A stretch of 16,929 bases of DNA from the NCBI RefSeq assembly GCF_024684275.1, contig NZ_JAIKXF010000075.1:1-16929 (forward strand), read 5' to 3'. Both the position numbers and the translations under genes were made by a program. The stretch is from Ruminococcus sp. Lineage in GTDB: Bacteria; Bacillota_A; Clostridia; Oscillospirales; Ruminococcaceae. The notes below the pieces were generated by a model. It searched no databases, was not told the DNA's origin, and saw only the letters and a program-made list of their open reading frames with translations. Shown piece after piece: positions 1 through 7,896 of this stretch. Positions within the stretch are counted from its first letter, which is position 1. Every line of letters starts with the position of its first letter.

Positions 1-1
1 C

Positions 2-1156
2 AAGGGCAAGGCTAATGCCGAGAATGAACAGGAATTCCTCGAAAAGATGAAAGAACGAGGAGTGTTCATCAAGGATTACAAGGAAGACGATTCAAGTAAC
101 ACAAGATCAATCTACAAGTTCAGCACCAAGGAGCTCGCGTTCTGCTGCCGACAGCTCAGCGCTATGCTTACTTCCGGTCTGACCCTTGTTAAAGCGATCG
201 ACATTCTCGTCAAGGAACAGGAAAATGAAAAGGCGAGAGCTATCTGGCAGGACATCTACGAGAACGTTCAGAAGGGTGAATCCTTCTCGTCCACTCTCGA
301 GATGCATTCGGGTTCTTTCCCCGAGTTCCTTATCTCGATGGCGAACGCCGGCGAATCGAGCGGTTCGCTCGACGTTATCATGACGCGAATGGCGGAGCAC
401 TACGCTAAGGAGAACAAGCTCAAGAACACTATCAAGGGCGCTATGGTCTACCCCGCGATACTTGCGATACTCTGCGTAGTTATCGTTATGTTCCTCTTCA
501 TCGTTATCATGCCTAACTTCCTGGCAATGTATGAGGACCCCGCTCAGATGCCCGCTCTGACAAAGATCATGGCGGCTATCTCCGACTTCCTCAGAACAAA
601 GTGGTATATAGTTATCATCCTTGTACTCGGCGGTTACTTCGGCTTCAGATACGCAATGAAGGTCCCCAACTTCCGCTACAAGGTCGACAGACTTATCCTC
701 AAGGGACCAATGTGGGGTCCCCTCGTAACAAAGATATACACTGGCCGTTTCGCAAGAACTCTTTCTTCACTTTATTCCAGCGGTATCCCTATGGTAGAGT
801 GCCTGCAGAAATCGTCCGCTATCCTCGGCAACAGATACGTTGATGAGAAGTTCATCGATGTTGTTGATGAGGTTAAACAGGGTGAAACACTTTCGGCTTC
901 CATCACAAGAACGGAGCTTTTCGAGCCTATGTTCTGCTCGGTAATCTACGTTGGTGAGGAGTCAGGTGCCCTCGATTCCATCCTCGAAAAAACTTCTGAC
1001 TACTACGAGGAAGAATCTGACTCAGCTGTACAGCGCCTTGTAAGTCTTGTTGAGCCTGTGCTCCTCATCTTCATGGGCGTTATCATAGGTATGGTCGTTA
1101 TCGGTATCTACCCCGCGCTCTACGGATCGCTCGCAGGTCTCGAAAACGAAGAATAA
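2..1156 (+). CDS. pilC: Type IV pilus inner-membrane platform protein PilC (GspF family), 5' end outside window
   Basis: Platform protein that sits in the cytoplasmic membrane and couples the PilB/PilT motors to pilin insertion and removal. Counting from the ATG at 47, two T2SSF repeats are visible at about residues 30-155 (FCCRQLSAMLTSG, then FPEFLISMANAGESSGSL) and 235-355 (FARTLSSLYSSGIPMV, then EPMFCSVIYVGEESGAL). Hydrophobic segments lie near 132-156, 185-203 and 333-358, the usual PilC topology. The frame is open to the left edge: bases 2-46 encode KGKANAENEQEFLEK, which resembles the short N-terminal region before the first T2SSF repeat in this family, and no convincing Shine-Dalgarno precedes the ATG at 47. 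I therefore read the gene as truncated by the window, not as starting at 47. It is first in a tight run with pilMN (21 nt gap). Family assignment is firm; only the true start is unknown. Confidence 0.93.
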   Translation, partial: KGKANAENEQEFLEKMKERGVFIKDYKEDDSSNTRSIYKFSTKELAFCCRQLSAMLTSGLTLVKAIDILVKEQENEKARAIWQDIYENVQKGESFSSTLEMHSGSFPEFLISMANAGESSGSLDVIMTRMAEHYAKENKLKNTIKGAMVYPAILAILCVVIVMFLFIVIMPNFLAMYEDPAQMPALTKIMAAISDFLRTKWYIVIILVLGGYFGFRYAMKVPNFRYKVDRLILKGPMWGPLVTKIYTGRFARTLSSLYSSGIPMVECLQKSSAILGNRYVDEKFIDVVDEVKQGETLSASITRTELFEPMFCSVIYVGEESGALDSILEKTSDYYEEESDSAVQRLVSLVEPVLLIFMGVIIGMVVIGIYPALYGSLAGLENEE

Positions 1157-1177
1157 CGGAAAGGTGGAAAAAGGAAA

Positions 1178-2785
1178 ATGCTTTCATTTGATATAACTGA
1201 CAGAAACGTCCGTGTTGTTAAGGGCGTTGAAAGCAACGGTAAGATCAAGATCAGCTCCGCTGCTACACTCAATCTCGAAGAGGGACTCATCGTTAACGGT
1301 CACGTTAGAGACGTGCCCAACGTTGCAACACTTATCAACGGTGTGCTCAAGAGAAACAAGATGCCCGACAAGGAAGCTATCGTCAGCATCTCGTCTAACC
1401 TCACAATATTCAAGGAAATGACCGTTGCCCGCGTTAAGGGTCAGGACCTCCAGAAGACTGTTAAGCAGCAGGTCCAGGCTGAGCTCAACCTCGACGATTC
1501 CTACAGCGTTACATATGTTATCGTAGGTGAGGCTCACGAGAGAAGCGATTCCGGCGAGCCCATGCTCCGCATCCTCGCTACAGCTTGTCCTTACGAGATC
1601 GTTAACAGCTACAGAGAAGTGTTCAAGCTCCTCGGTATCTCGCTCCGCTCCGTAATGGTAGGATGCAACTGTATCACAAAGGTTCTTCTTGCTGATACAA
1701 GGATCAAGTCGAAGATGCCCCTCCTCGCTGTTCAGATCGACAACAACTTCATCTCACTCAACCTCTATGAGTCGGGTCAGCTTTCATTCTCACGTTTCGC
1801 CACCATCGACCCCGATGACTACGGCGGATCTGCTGACTACGTTTTCGAGGCTGTCAACGAGAACATCTTCCGTATGTTACAGTTCCACAGAAGCCGTAAC
1901 ACCGGTGAGACTATCGAGAACGTTGTTTTCTACGGCGATACCCATGATTACGTAAGACTTACCGATGAACTTGAGAAGCTCGACCTCAATACGAGCCTTA
2001 TCAATGTTCCTCCGCAGATACACGGTCACGAGAACCTTGAGTTCTCCCTCTATGCTAACGCTATCGGCGCTATGTTCAAGCGTAACAAGGACACTGAGAA
2101 GATCAACCTCCTTGATACTGAGCTCGGCGCTGCTATCAAGAGAGCAAGCGGCGGCGGAAACGGCAGCGGCGGTACTATCCCGATGCTCGCGATGATCCTT
2201 GCGGCAGGTGCTCTTGTAGGCGGTACATGGGGCATTCTTACCGTGATAGATCTCGGTATCAAGCATGAGACAAAGGAAATCAGAGAGTATATCGATTCTC
2301 CCGAGACTCAGAAGAAGCTCCAGCACCGTGATAAGCTTCTTGGGCTCAGAGATACGGTAAATGCATACAACACCAAGATCGTGAATGCTCATGATGCATT
2401 CTACTCGCAGCCTGTTATTGATCAGGATAAGTATGAGACAATTCAGCTCGTTCTAGACAAGACAGTTGAGGATCTTGACCTCGATTTTGCAATGATTTCT
2501 ACTCCGTCCTATTCAAGCGGTGTGTTCGGATTTGAGGTAATTGCTCAGGGAAGCAAGGAGGAAGTGCAGAAGCTCCCCTCGCTTTACATTGACAATCTCC
2601 TTGATGAGGACTTCAGTGATAACAATGATTACTATTCCAATGCTTCATATTCGGGTTATATCGTTAATATCGCAAGAAACGATAACGGCGACATCGATGA
2701 GGATAAGGAATCAGTATCGTTCTCAGTCACAATGGCTATGAATGGCCGTGAAAGCGCCTACAAGCCTGAGAAATCCGATAAATAA
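1178..2785 (+). CDS. pilM: PilM-PilN fusion protein (actin-like PilM domain plus membrane-anchored PilN domain)
   Basis: The first ~300 residues look like PilM, the actin-like cytoplasmic protein of the T4P alignment subcomplex (start LSFDITDRNVRVVKG; later LLAVQIDNNFISLNLY and VVFYGD). At residues 309-312 comes INLL, matching the INLLP-type peptide at the N-terminus of PilN that docks on PilM. A Gly/Ser linker follows (about 323-333), then one membrane helix (334-358) and a ~175-residue outer domain with an initial helical stretch, as in PilN. At 535 aa it is far longer than a usual PilM (~350 aa), and no separate pilN is present, so one polypeptide probably does both jobs. The usual DIGS-type phosphate-binding start of PilM reads FDIT here, so nucleotide binding may be altered. 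An AGGTGG site at 1162-1167 supports this ATG. pilO follows after 17 nt. Fusion by domain order is clear; the PilN label rests on INLL, topology and position. Confidence 0.85.
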   Translation: MLSFDITDRNVRVVKGVESNGKIKISSAATLNLEEGLIVNGHVRDVPNVATLINGVLKRNKMPDKEAIVSISSNLTIFKEMTVARVKGQDLQKTVKQQVQAELNLDDSYSVTYVIVGEAHERSDSGEPMLRILATACPYEIVNSYREVFKLLGISLRSVMVGCNCITKVLLADTRIKSKMPLLAVQIDNNFISLNLYESGQLSFSRFATIDPDDYGGSADYVFEAVNENIFRMLQFHRSRNTGETIENVVFYGDTHDYVRLTDELEKLDLNTSLINVPPQIHGHENLEFSLYANAIGAMFKRNKDTEKINLLDTELGAAIKRASGGGNGSGGTIPMLAMILAAGALVGGTWGILTVIDLGIKHETKEIREYIDSPETQKKLQHRDKLLGLRDTVNAYNTKIVNAHDAFYSQPVIDQDKYETIQLVLDKTVEDLDLDFAMISTPSYSSGVFGFEVIAQGSKEEVQKLPSLYIDNLLDEDFSDNNDYYSNASYSGYIVNIARNDNGDIDEDKESVSFSVTMAMNGRESAYKPEKSDK

Positions 2786-2802
2786 TGGGGAGGTAGATAG
2801 AA

Positions 2803-3585
2803 ATGAAACTCAATTACAGAGATAAGATCATATTAGGCGCTTTACTCGCCTTCGTTATACTCCTTGCAGGCTTCTTCCTTGCTGTCAAGCCTAAGTATAA
2901 CGCTATCAAGAATGATTCCGAGGCGCTGAAGAAGGCTCAGGCTGATAAGGAAGATGTAGATAATAAGATTGCTGAGATCAAGCCTCTTCAGGATGAGATC
3001 AAGGCTACATACGAAGCAACAACAAAGCTGACAAATGATTTCGTTGCTTACAACGATATTTACAATGCTCGCAAGCTTGATCAGTATATGCAGCACTTTG
3101 CTGAGGACTGTGAAGTAAAGGTTACTGCACTTTCTGCTTCTGATCTTGGTGAGTCCACACTTTCATACTACTACTTCACTCCTTCGTATGTAGGTGAGTC
3201 TATGCTTGCGGCTGCAGATCTCAATGGCGACAGACAGGCTGCTATCGCTGAGGACAAGGCTGAGAGCGATGCTCTTCAGGGAAGGACTCAGGAGAGCGTC
3301 CTCGCAGGTACTTACGACATCACTGTTTTAGGAACAAAGGAGAATATCTACAAGTATCTCCAGGCTATCGAGGATCAGGACAAGACCATCATCATCAATA
3401 CGGTTGATCTTGGCGGTATGATCATCAATCCTGAGGCATTGGAGAAGACGGCAGACGGTCTTGGCGAGGAGCTCTCTGACGAACAGAAGGAGATGCTCGA
3501 GGATGATGCAGAGATCGAAGCAAAATTCAATATATCAGTTTACTCAGTATATGAACTTTCTGAACCTAACGTTGAAGCAGACTAA
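2803..3585 (+). CDS. pilO: PilO-like type IV pilus alignment protein
   Basis: Membrane protein expected to pair with the PilN part of the preceding gene product and link the PilC/motor platform to the outer pilus machinery. It has a short cytoplasmic N-terminus, one membrane helix at about residues 9-28 (IILGALLAFVILLAGFFLAV), a charged helical, probably coiled-coil segment at about 30-78, and a C-terminal globular part. The segment at 171-205 (YDITVLGTKENIYKYLQAIE) resembles the ferredoxin-like fold of PilO, where a strand is followed by a helix that packs in dimers. At 260 aa it is slightly longer than typical PilO (~200-215 aa). The GGGGAGG-like site before the ATG and the 17-nt gap from pilMN fit translation from one operon. 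Sequence similarity in this family is weak, so the call depends on topology, the C-terminal motif and gene order. Confidence 0.78.
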   Translation: MKLNYRDKIILGALLAFVILLAGFFLAVKPKYNAIKNDSEALKKAQADKEDVDNKIAEIKPLQDEIKATYEATTKLTNDFVAYNDIYNARKLDQYMQHFAEDCEVKVTALSASDLGESTLSYYYFTPSYVGESMLAAADLNGDRQAAIAEDKAESDALQGRTQESVLAGTYDITVLGTKENIYKYLQAIEDQDKTIIINTVDLGGMIINPEALEKTADGLGEELSDEQKEMLEDDAEIEAKFNISVYSVYELSEPNVEAD

Positions 3586-3643
3586 CGACCAGACCCTTCG
3601 CTAACAGTTATTAGAGAAATATAACTTGAAAGGCGGTTAAGAA

Positions 3644-6208
3644 ATGAAAACTATTAAGAATAGAAAATTAAAGGGCTCCGTTCTTTTGACGGTCGTATCA
3701 GTAATGGCACTGCTGATAATCTTCCTGAGCGGTACGTTGGTTCTTGCGACGGCGGCTAATAACCGAGCGCATGTGAATTATTCTACCGCGCAGACGAATA
3801 TTACGGCGAGAACTGTTGTCAATACTGCATATAATGCAATGAAGGCGGACAAGGATTACGCGAACGCTATAAATGCGCTCAGCCTCACAAATAAGTCGCT
3901 GGATATACCTGTTAGTATAAGCAGCGACAGCACCAATGTAAATACGCTTGGTCATATCGAATCGTTGAAGGCTGAGTACGCAGGTACGCGCAAATTTTAC
4001 AATTCAAAGAAAAGCAAGTGGGAAGACTGTACTATCATAAGATTGACGGCTGAAGTATCTATGAACGGTATTGTCAACACGTCAAGTGCTTATATCGTAA
4101 AAGACCCTCCTGAGCCGCCCAAGGATGACAGCCCCCGTAATGGAGGATTCGTTACAACAGGTGGTGCAGGATTTACATCACAGTCTAACCTCTATGGTGG
4201 TTCGTATCTTGGACTTCCTGAAAAGACTACGGCTCAAGGCTATGATTATCTTACAGGATATTCCACATACAACGGAAACTACCTGTCGAAGCAGCCATTT
4301 AAATTCGATAACTCGCTTTCACTTACGGAAGCAGATACGGTTATCAATGGTAACTTTGATCCTGGCAACATTTCTAAGATCCGCTATCCCGGAGCGGGCG
4401 TCGGCATTACGATTTGGGGAAATTGTACATTCAGCGATTCTTCATTTGGAAATATCAAGGAGATAAGCTCTACATTCCTCAATACTACAACCGATCCAAA
4501 TCTCAAGTTTAATGAAATACCTTATTTCTATGTTGACTGTGAACTGTCAGGACCTGTAAAAACCGGACCGCAGTCAACAGTCGGAACATATCAGTTCCCG
4601 TTCAATACTTTTGCAGGCAACATCAATTCAACAGGAAACGGTATCTCCATCGGCGGTGACCTTTACCTGATGAATCCCGACAAGGATAATGTTATTACTG
4701 TAAATGATGCCACACTTTACACATGGACAACTTCAGTTATAACCAAAAAAGGTTCAAGTGCAACAAGTATGGTTCAGGGCAAGATATACAGTAAGGGCAA
4801 TCTTGAGATAGGTGCAAACAATGGCGGCGGTATCAAGGCAACAGGTGTTTACGGCGAAAAGGATATCAAGGTATCAAGAGCACTTGATATAACAGGCGAC
4901 CTCGTTTGCGGCGGTACACTTACAATTGAGAATGATAAGCTGGATATAAGCGGAAACATTTATTGTGATAACGTTATATCCAAGGGCTCAGTTGTGACTG
5001 AGTATAAGGGCAAGACTATCAAGAAGAAGTCGGATTACACTGCAAAGATATATCCTGATTATGCTGAAAGATCAGTTATTCTTGGTCTGACAGAGCTTTC
5101 GGATGGCTCGGGCGGAACTATATCCACAGAAGAATCGCAGATAATAATGCGAATGGATCAGGTTCTTGATAATGCTGCTGATCCTTATAAGTACAGTGAG
5201 CTTCCCGAGTCTTTGAAGACAAAGTACAATAGTTTGAAGGCTGATTCCACAAAGATCTACACGAATATTGAGGATACAAGAAAAGCTCCCAATACGCGCT
5301 GCAAGAGCTGGTGGAATGACACAACGAAAAAGGTTGACCTCCAGCTTGATCCTGCTGCTGAAAAGGGCTGGCCTGTTATCAAGGAAAGCTGTATCCTCAG
5401 AAATATCAAATTTAGCAACGGCGATATAGCAGAGTATGATCCTGCTGTAGGTATAAGCTCATCAAAGATGAGAGCTGTGGTTTTTGATCCTGGCACAAGT
5501 GATATGCTTGTTGTTTTGGATAATGTTGAATTTGATAACCCTGTAAACATCATTGTTGACGATTCGCAGGGAGGTACGGTTTACTTCTATCTTGAAAAGA
5601 ACTCGAAAACACATTTTGAGAATTCATTCCTTACAACAAAGTATATGAATCTTTTCATGAAGATCAATAATGGAATTGATCTCGATACATCTATCGCAGG
5701 TACACAGAATTCGTTCCAAATATATAAAAAATCAGGCTGGGTATTGACCTATAATGCAGAAAATAGTACGAATCCTATCCCGTACACCGATCCTTCGCTT
5801 GGTCTTTCGATACCTTTATCGAAGAAGAAGTACTCACCTAACGCAAACATTTATGGCGGTGAAGGCTCAGAGCTTGAATGGGCGAACTTTGCTTCGGCTA
5901 CAGTTAATATCCTTTCGCCTCATGTTAAGCTGACGGTTAAGTCCGTAAACGGAACAAATGATATCATCAGCAATTCAAGAATATACTATAATGGTGATCT
6001 TTGTAACAACTTCCCCGGAAACGGTCAGCCGTTTGATTCGTTCGGCAATAAGTTCAAGTATATCCTTGGATCTTGTAACTCGATGGAGACAGAATTCAGT
6101 AACCAGATCAACATGATCTATATTCCTGATGATCCGCCGCCTCCTGGTGGACCAAGTCTTACCGATATAAGAAATGATTTTGATATTCTTTACTATGACG
6201 AGTATTAA
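3644..6208 (+). CDS. Giant type IV pilin-like protein (PilX/GspK-like N-terminus without Glu5), 854 aa
   Basis: The N-terminus is a basic leader ending in KLKG (residues 8-11) followed by a long hydrophobic helix (about 12-36), the layout of a type IV prepilin or PilX-type protein. If PilD cuts after Gly11, mature residue +1 is Ser and +5 is Thr: the usual Glu5 is missing, as in tip pseudopilins of the GspK type. The outer part is very large (~800 residues). Around residues 330-450 it is rich in short strand-like repeats alternating Gly, hydrophobic and polar residues (GKIYSKGNLEIG, RALDITGDLVCGG, KLDISGNIYCDNV), suggestive of a beta-solenoid. The C-terminus has a Pro-rich stretch (DDPPPPGGP). 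Codons here are less biased than in pilC. It sits between pilO (58-nt gap, AGGCGG ribosome site) and two minor prepilins (12-nt gap), so a tip or adhesin-presenting subunit is the best guess. I do not recognise a named family for the outer domain. Confidence 0.75.
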   Translation: MKTIKNRKLKGSVLLTVVSVMALLIIFLSGTLVLATAANNRAHVNYSTAQTNITARTVVNTAYNAMKADKDYANAINALSLTNKSLDIPVSISSDSTNVNTLGHIESLKAEYAGTRKFYNSKKSKWEDCTIIRLTAEVSMNGIVNTSSAYIVKDPPEPPKDDSPRNGGFVTTGGAGFTSQSNLYGGSYLGLPEKTTAQGYDYLTGYSTYNGNYLSKQPFKFDNSLSLTEADTVINGNFDPGNISKIRYPGAGVGITIWGNCTFSDSSFGNIKEISSTFLNTTTDPNLKFNEIPYFYVDCELSGPVKTGPQSTVGTYQFPFNTFAGNINSTGNGISIGGDLYLMNPDKDNVITVNDATLYTWTTSVITKKGSSATSMVQGKIYSKGNLEIGANNGGGIKATGVYGEKDIKVSRALDITGDLVCGGTLTIENDKLDISGNIYCDNVISKGSVVTEYKGKTIKKKSDYTAKIYPDYAERSVILGLTELSDGSGGTISTEESQIIMRMDQVLDNAADPYKYSELPESLKTKYNSLKADSTKIYTNIEDTRKAPNTRCKSWWNDTTKKVDLQLDPAAEKGWPVIKESCILRNIKFSNGDIAEYDPAVGISSSKMRAVVFDPGTSDMLVVLDNVEFDNPVNIIVDDSQGGTVYFYLEKNSKTHFENSFLTTKYMNLFMKINNGIDLDTSIAGTQNSFQIYKKSGWVLTYNAENSTNPIPYTDPSLGLSIPLSKKKYSPNANIYGGEGSELEWANFASATVNILSPHVKLTVKSVNGTNDIISNSRIYYNGDLCNNFPGNGQPFDSFGNKFKYILGSCNSMETEFSNQINMIYIPDDPPPPGGPSLTDIRNDFDILYYDEY

Positions 6209-6220
6209 GGAGGGAGAGGT

Positions 6221-6616
6221 ATGAAAATTTCTTCTAAAAAAAGAAAGCTCAAGGGCATGACGCTTGCCGAGATAATCATTTCTCTCGCCGTGCTCGCTGT
6301 ATTGACCACCCTTGTCGTCGGAACAGCTAACCTCATTGATAACTACACACGTTCCGCAAACAAGGTCAATGCCAAGGTGGCTCAGCAGACGCCTGTCGCT
6401 GAGGCGGGATACATTGAAAAGGCGTACAAGATCGACCCTTCGGGCGCTGATAACAAGATCAAGATAACTATCAACAATAACGTCAATTTCGAGGGCGAGG
6501 GTTACATTACTGTAGACCCCACCGCCCCCGTGGACGAGAACGAGCTCGGCGGAAACCTCGGACTTAAGTTCGTGGCTGATCCTCAGTATGTTGCACCGAC
6601 TACTTCGCCAACGTAA
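6221..6616 (+). CDS. Minor type IV prepilin, 131 aa
   Basis: Short prepilin with a strongly basic 12-residue leader ending KLKG and the cleavage site G12|M13TLAE17, so mature residue 1 is Met, not Phe, and Glu5 is present. The hydrophobic helix continues to about residue 38 (IIISLAVLAVLTTLVVG). The mature protein has ~119 residues and ends in a Thr/Ser/Pro tail (APTTSPT). It is translated from a strong AGGAGGGAG site and lies 12 nt after the giant pilin-like gene and 12 nt before another prepilin gene, as in clusters of minor pilins that prime assembly. By size and position it resembles GspI/PilV-type minor pilins, but I see no motif that fixes the subtype. Expected substrate of the PilD encoded at 7897-8736. 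Confidence 0.85.
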   Translation: MKISSKKRKLKGMTLAEIIISLAVLAVLTTLVVGTANLIDNYTRSANKVNAKVAQQTPVAEAGYIEKAYKIDPSGADNKIKITINNNVNFEGEGYITVDPTAPVDENELGGNLGLKFVADPQYVAPTTSPT

Positions 6617-6628
6617 GGAGGGAACGCT

Positions 6629-7831
6629 ATGAGAAAGTTCAAAACTACCAAAAAGGGTTTTACCCTCATGGAGCTCATTATCGTGCTGGCGCTGTTCAGC
6701 GTGATAATGGTTCTTGTAATGAGCTTTATTGACCCTGCGTCCAAGCTCATGAATAAAACCTCTACACGTGAGAAGACGGCGGCGTACGTTGACAATATCA
6801 ATGAGTATGTTGATAAGTCACTCAGATATGCTTCGTTCGTTAGAATATTCGAGAGCGATTTCTGCTCAAAGACTGTTGCAACACCTATTGCTGAGGATAA
6901 AGCTGTTCAGGAGTTCATCGATGATTTCTTTGACGGGGCTGTCGTAAGTGACGGAAGTCCGGTTACAGGACGTGTTCACGTTCTGAAGCTCCTTAATGAG
7001 CCTGACAAGGATAATCTTACTGCTGCCAGCACATATGACGGAGTTGCGGGAACAGATCTCAAGGACGGTGTTCTTGTTGATGTTGTTTACAACTTCACAG
7101 CTGGTGACAGTAAGCCCAAGACCGAGTCCGATGGTTCAGTCACGAGAGATCTGACAGGCAGAAATGCTGTTATCTCTGCTACGCCTGTTTCAAATGAGCT
7201 TGCAGTAAACCCCGAGCACTTCCAGCACTATTCTTACTACTACAGGCTTGGATTCAATGAGTTCATTCCTGTAAGCGACCGCACGGTAACAACAAATAAT
7301 CCTAAGACTGCATCGGGTTCATATAATGCCTCGCTGATAACCAAGTCGGACGGAACCGCTAACCTGTATGTTCCCACAAGCGGTGCTATCCCGATAAAGA
7401 GCTCAAATGAGTCTGATTTCTACTACAAAGAGCTCATCCCCATGCGTGATAACGTCGGTAACCCTATGGTGCTGAACAAGTACAGTTTCGCTGTTACTAC
7501 TGTTGCTTATCCTAATGACGCCAAGGGTGATCACAAGGTCTTCTGTGAGAAGACATATGCGGATGACGATTCTGTGACTGAGCGTACCGCTATCTTCAAA
7601 TCTCCCTGTTATATAGCAACTTCAAGTATGGCGTTTGCCAATATCAATCCTTCCATCAGATATAACACGACCTGTGTTATGCAGGATCAGGATGAAAGCG
7701 GTAATCCTAAGGCGAATTCATCGCTCATTCAGGTCGTTACCTACGACGACTCGTTCTCGCGCTATGCGGCCTCGCAGAACACGAGCAACATCTTCTTCAT
7801 ATATGTTGTTCCGAGCGAAATAAATAACTGA
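6629..7831 (+). CDS. Minor type IV prepilin, large (400 aa), PilW/GspJ-like by size and position
   Basis: Prepilin with leader MRKFKTTKKG, cleavage at G10|F11TLME15, then a hydrophobic helix to about residue 33 (LIIVLALFSVIMVLVMSFI). The remaining ~365 residues form a large outer domain, much bigger than a major pilin, in which I recognise no known domain. It closes the platform/minor-pilin operon: an AAGGAGGGAA site overlaps the region just after the preceding stop, and a bidirectional terminator lies 11 nt after its stop. PilW/GspJ-type minor pilins are the commonest long prepilins at this place in such clusters, which is the reason for the suggested subtype. Prepilin status is firm from the leader and Glu5; the role at the fibre tip or base is inferred. 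Confidence 0.85.
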   Translation: MRKFKTTKKGFTLMELIIVLALFSVIMVLVMSFIDPASKLMNKTSTREKTAAYVDNINEYVDKSLRYASFVRIFESDFCSKTVATPIAEDKAVQEFIDDFFDGAVVSDGSPVTGRVHVLKLLNEPDKDNLTAASTYDGVAGTDLKDGVLVDVVYNFTAGDSKPKTESDGSVTRDLTGRNAVISATPVSNELAVNPEHFQHYSYYYRLGFNEFIPVSDRTVTTNNPKTASGSYNASLITKSDGTANLYVPTSGAIPIKSSNESDFYYKELIPMRDNVGNPMVLNKYSFAVTTVAYPNDAKGDHKVFCEKTYADDDSVTERTAIFKSPCYIATSSMAFANINPSIRYNTTCVMQDQDESGNPKANSSLIQVVTYDDSFSRYAASQNTSNIFFIYVVPSEINN

Positions 7832-7841
7832 TAATAAAAAG

Positions 7842-7882
7842 CAGGCAGCAGTAATAATTGCTGCTGCCTGTAATTTATTTTT
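7842..7882. terminator. Bidirectional rho-independent terminator between convergent operons
   Basis: A perfect 10-bp stem (CAGGCAGCAG at 7842-7851 with CTGCTGCCTG at 7861-7870) has a 9-nt loop. On the + strand it is followed by a T-rich run (7871-7882). On the - strand the AAAAA at 7836-7840 supplies the U-tract. It therefore ends both the minor-pilin operon and pilD. Confidence 0.9.
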
Positions 7883-7896
7883 GCGCTTTTTGACCT

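Noticed and set aside
1877..2392. Minus-strand 171-codon frame inside pilMN, and similar long antisense frames in pilB and the protease gene
   Set aside because: No ribosome sites or recognisable domains; they arise from the codon bias of the real genes.
3606..3626. AGTTAT/ATAACT hairpin between pilO and the giant pilin-like gene
   Set aside because: Six A/T-rich pairs with no T-run; too weak for a terminator, and the genes look co-transcribed.
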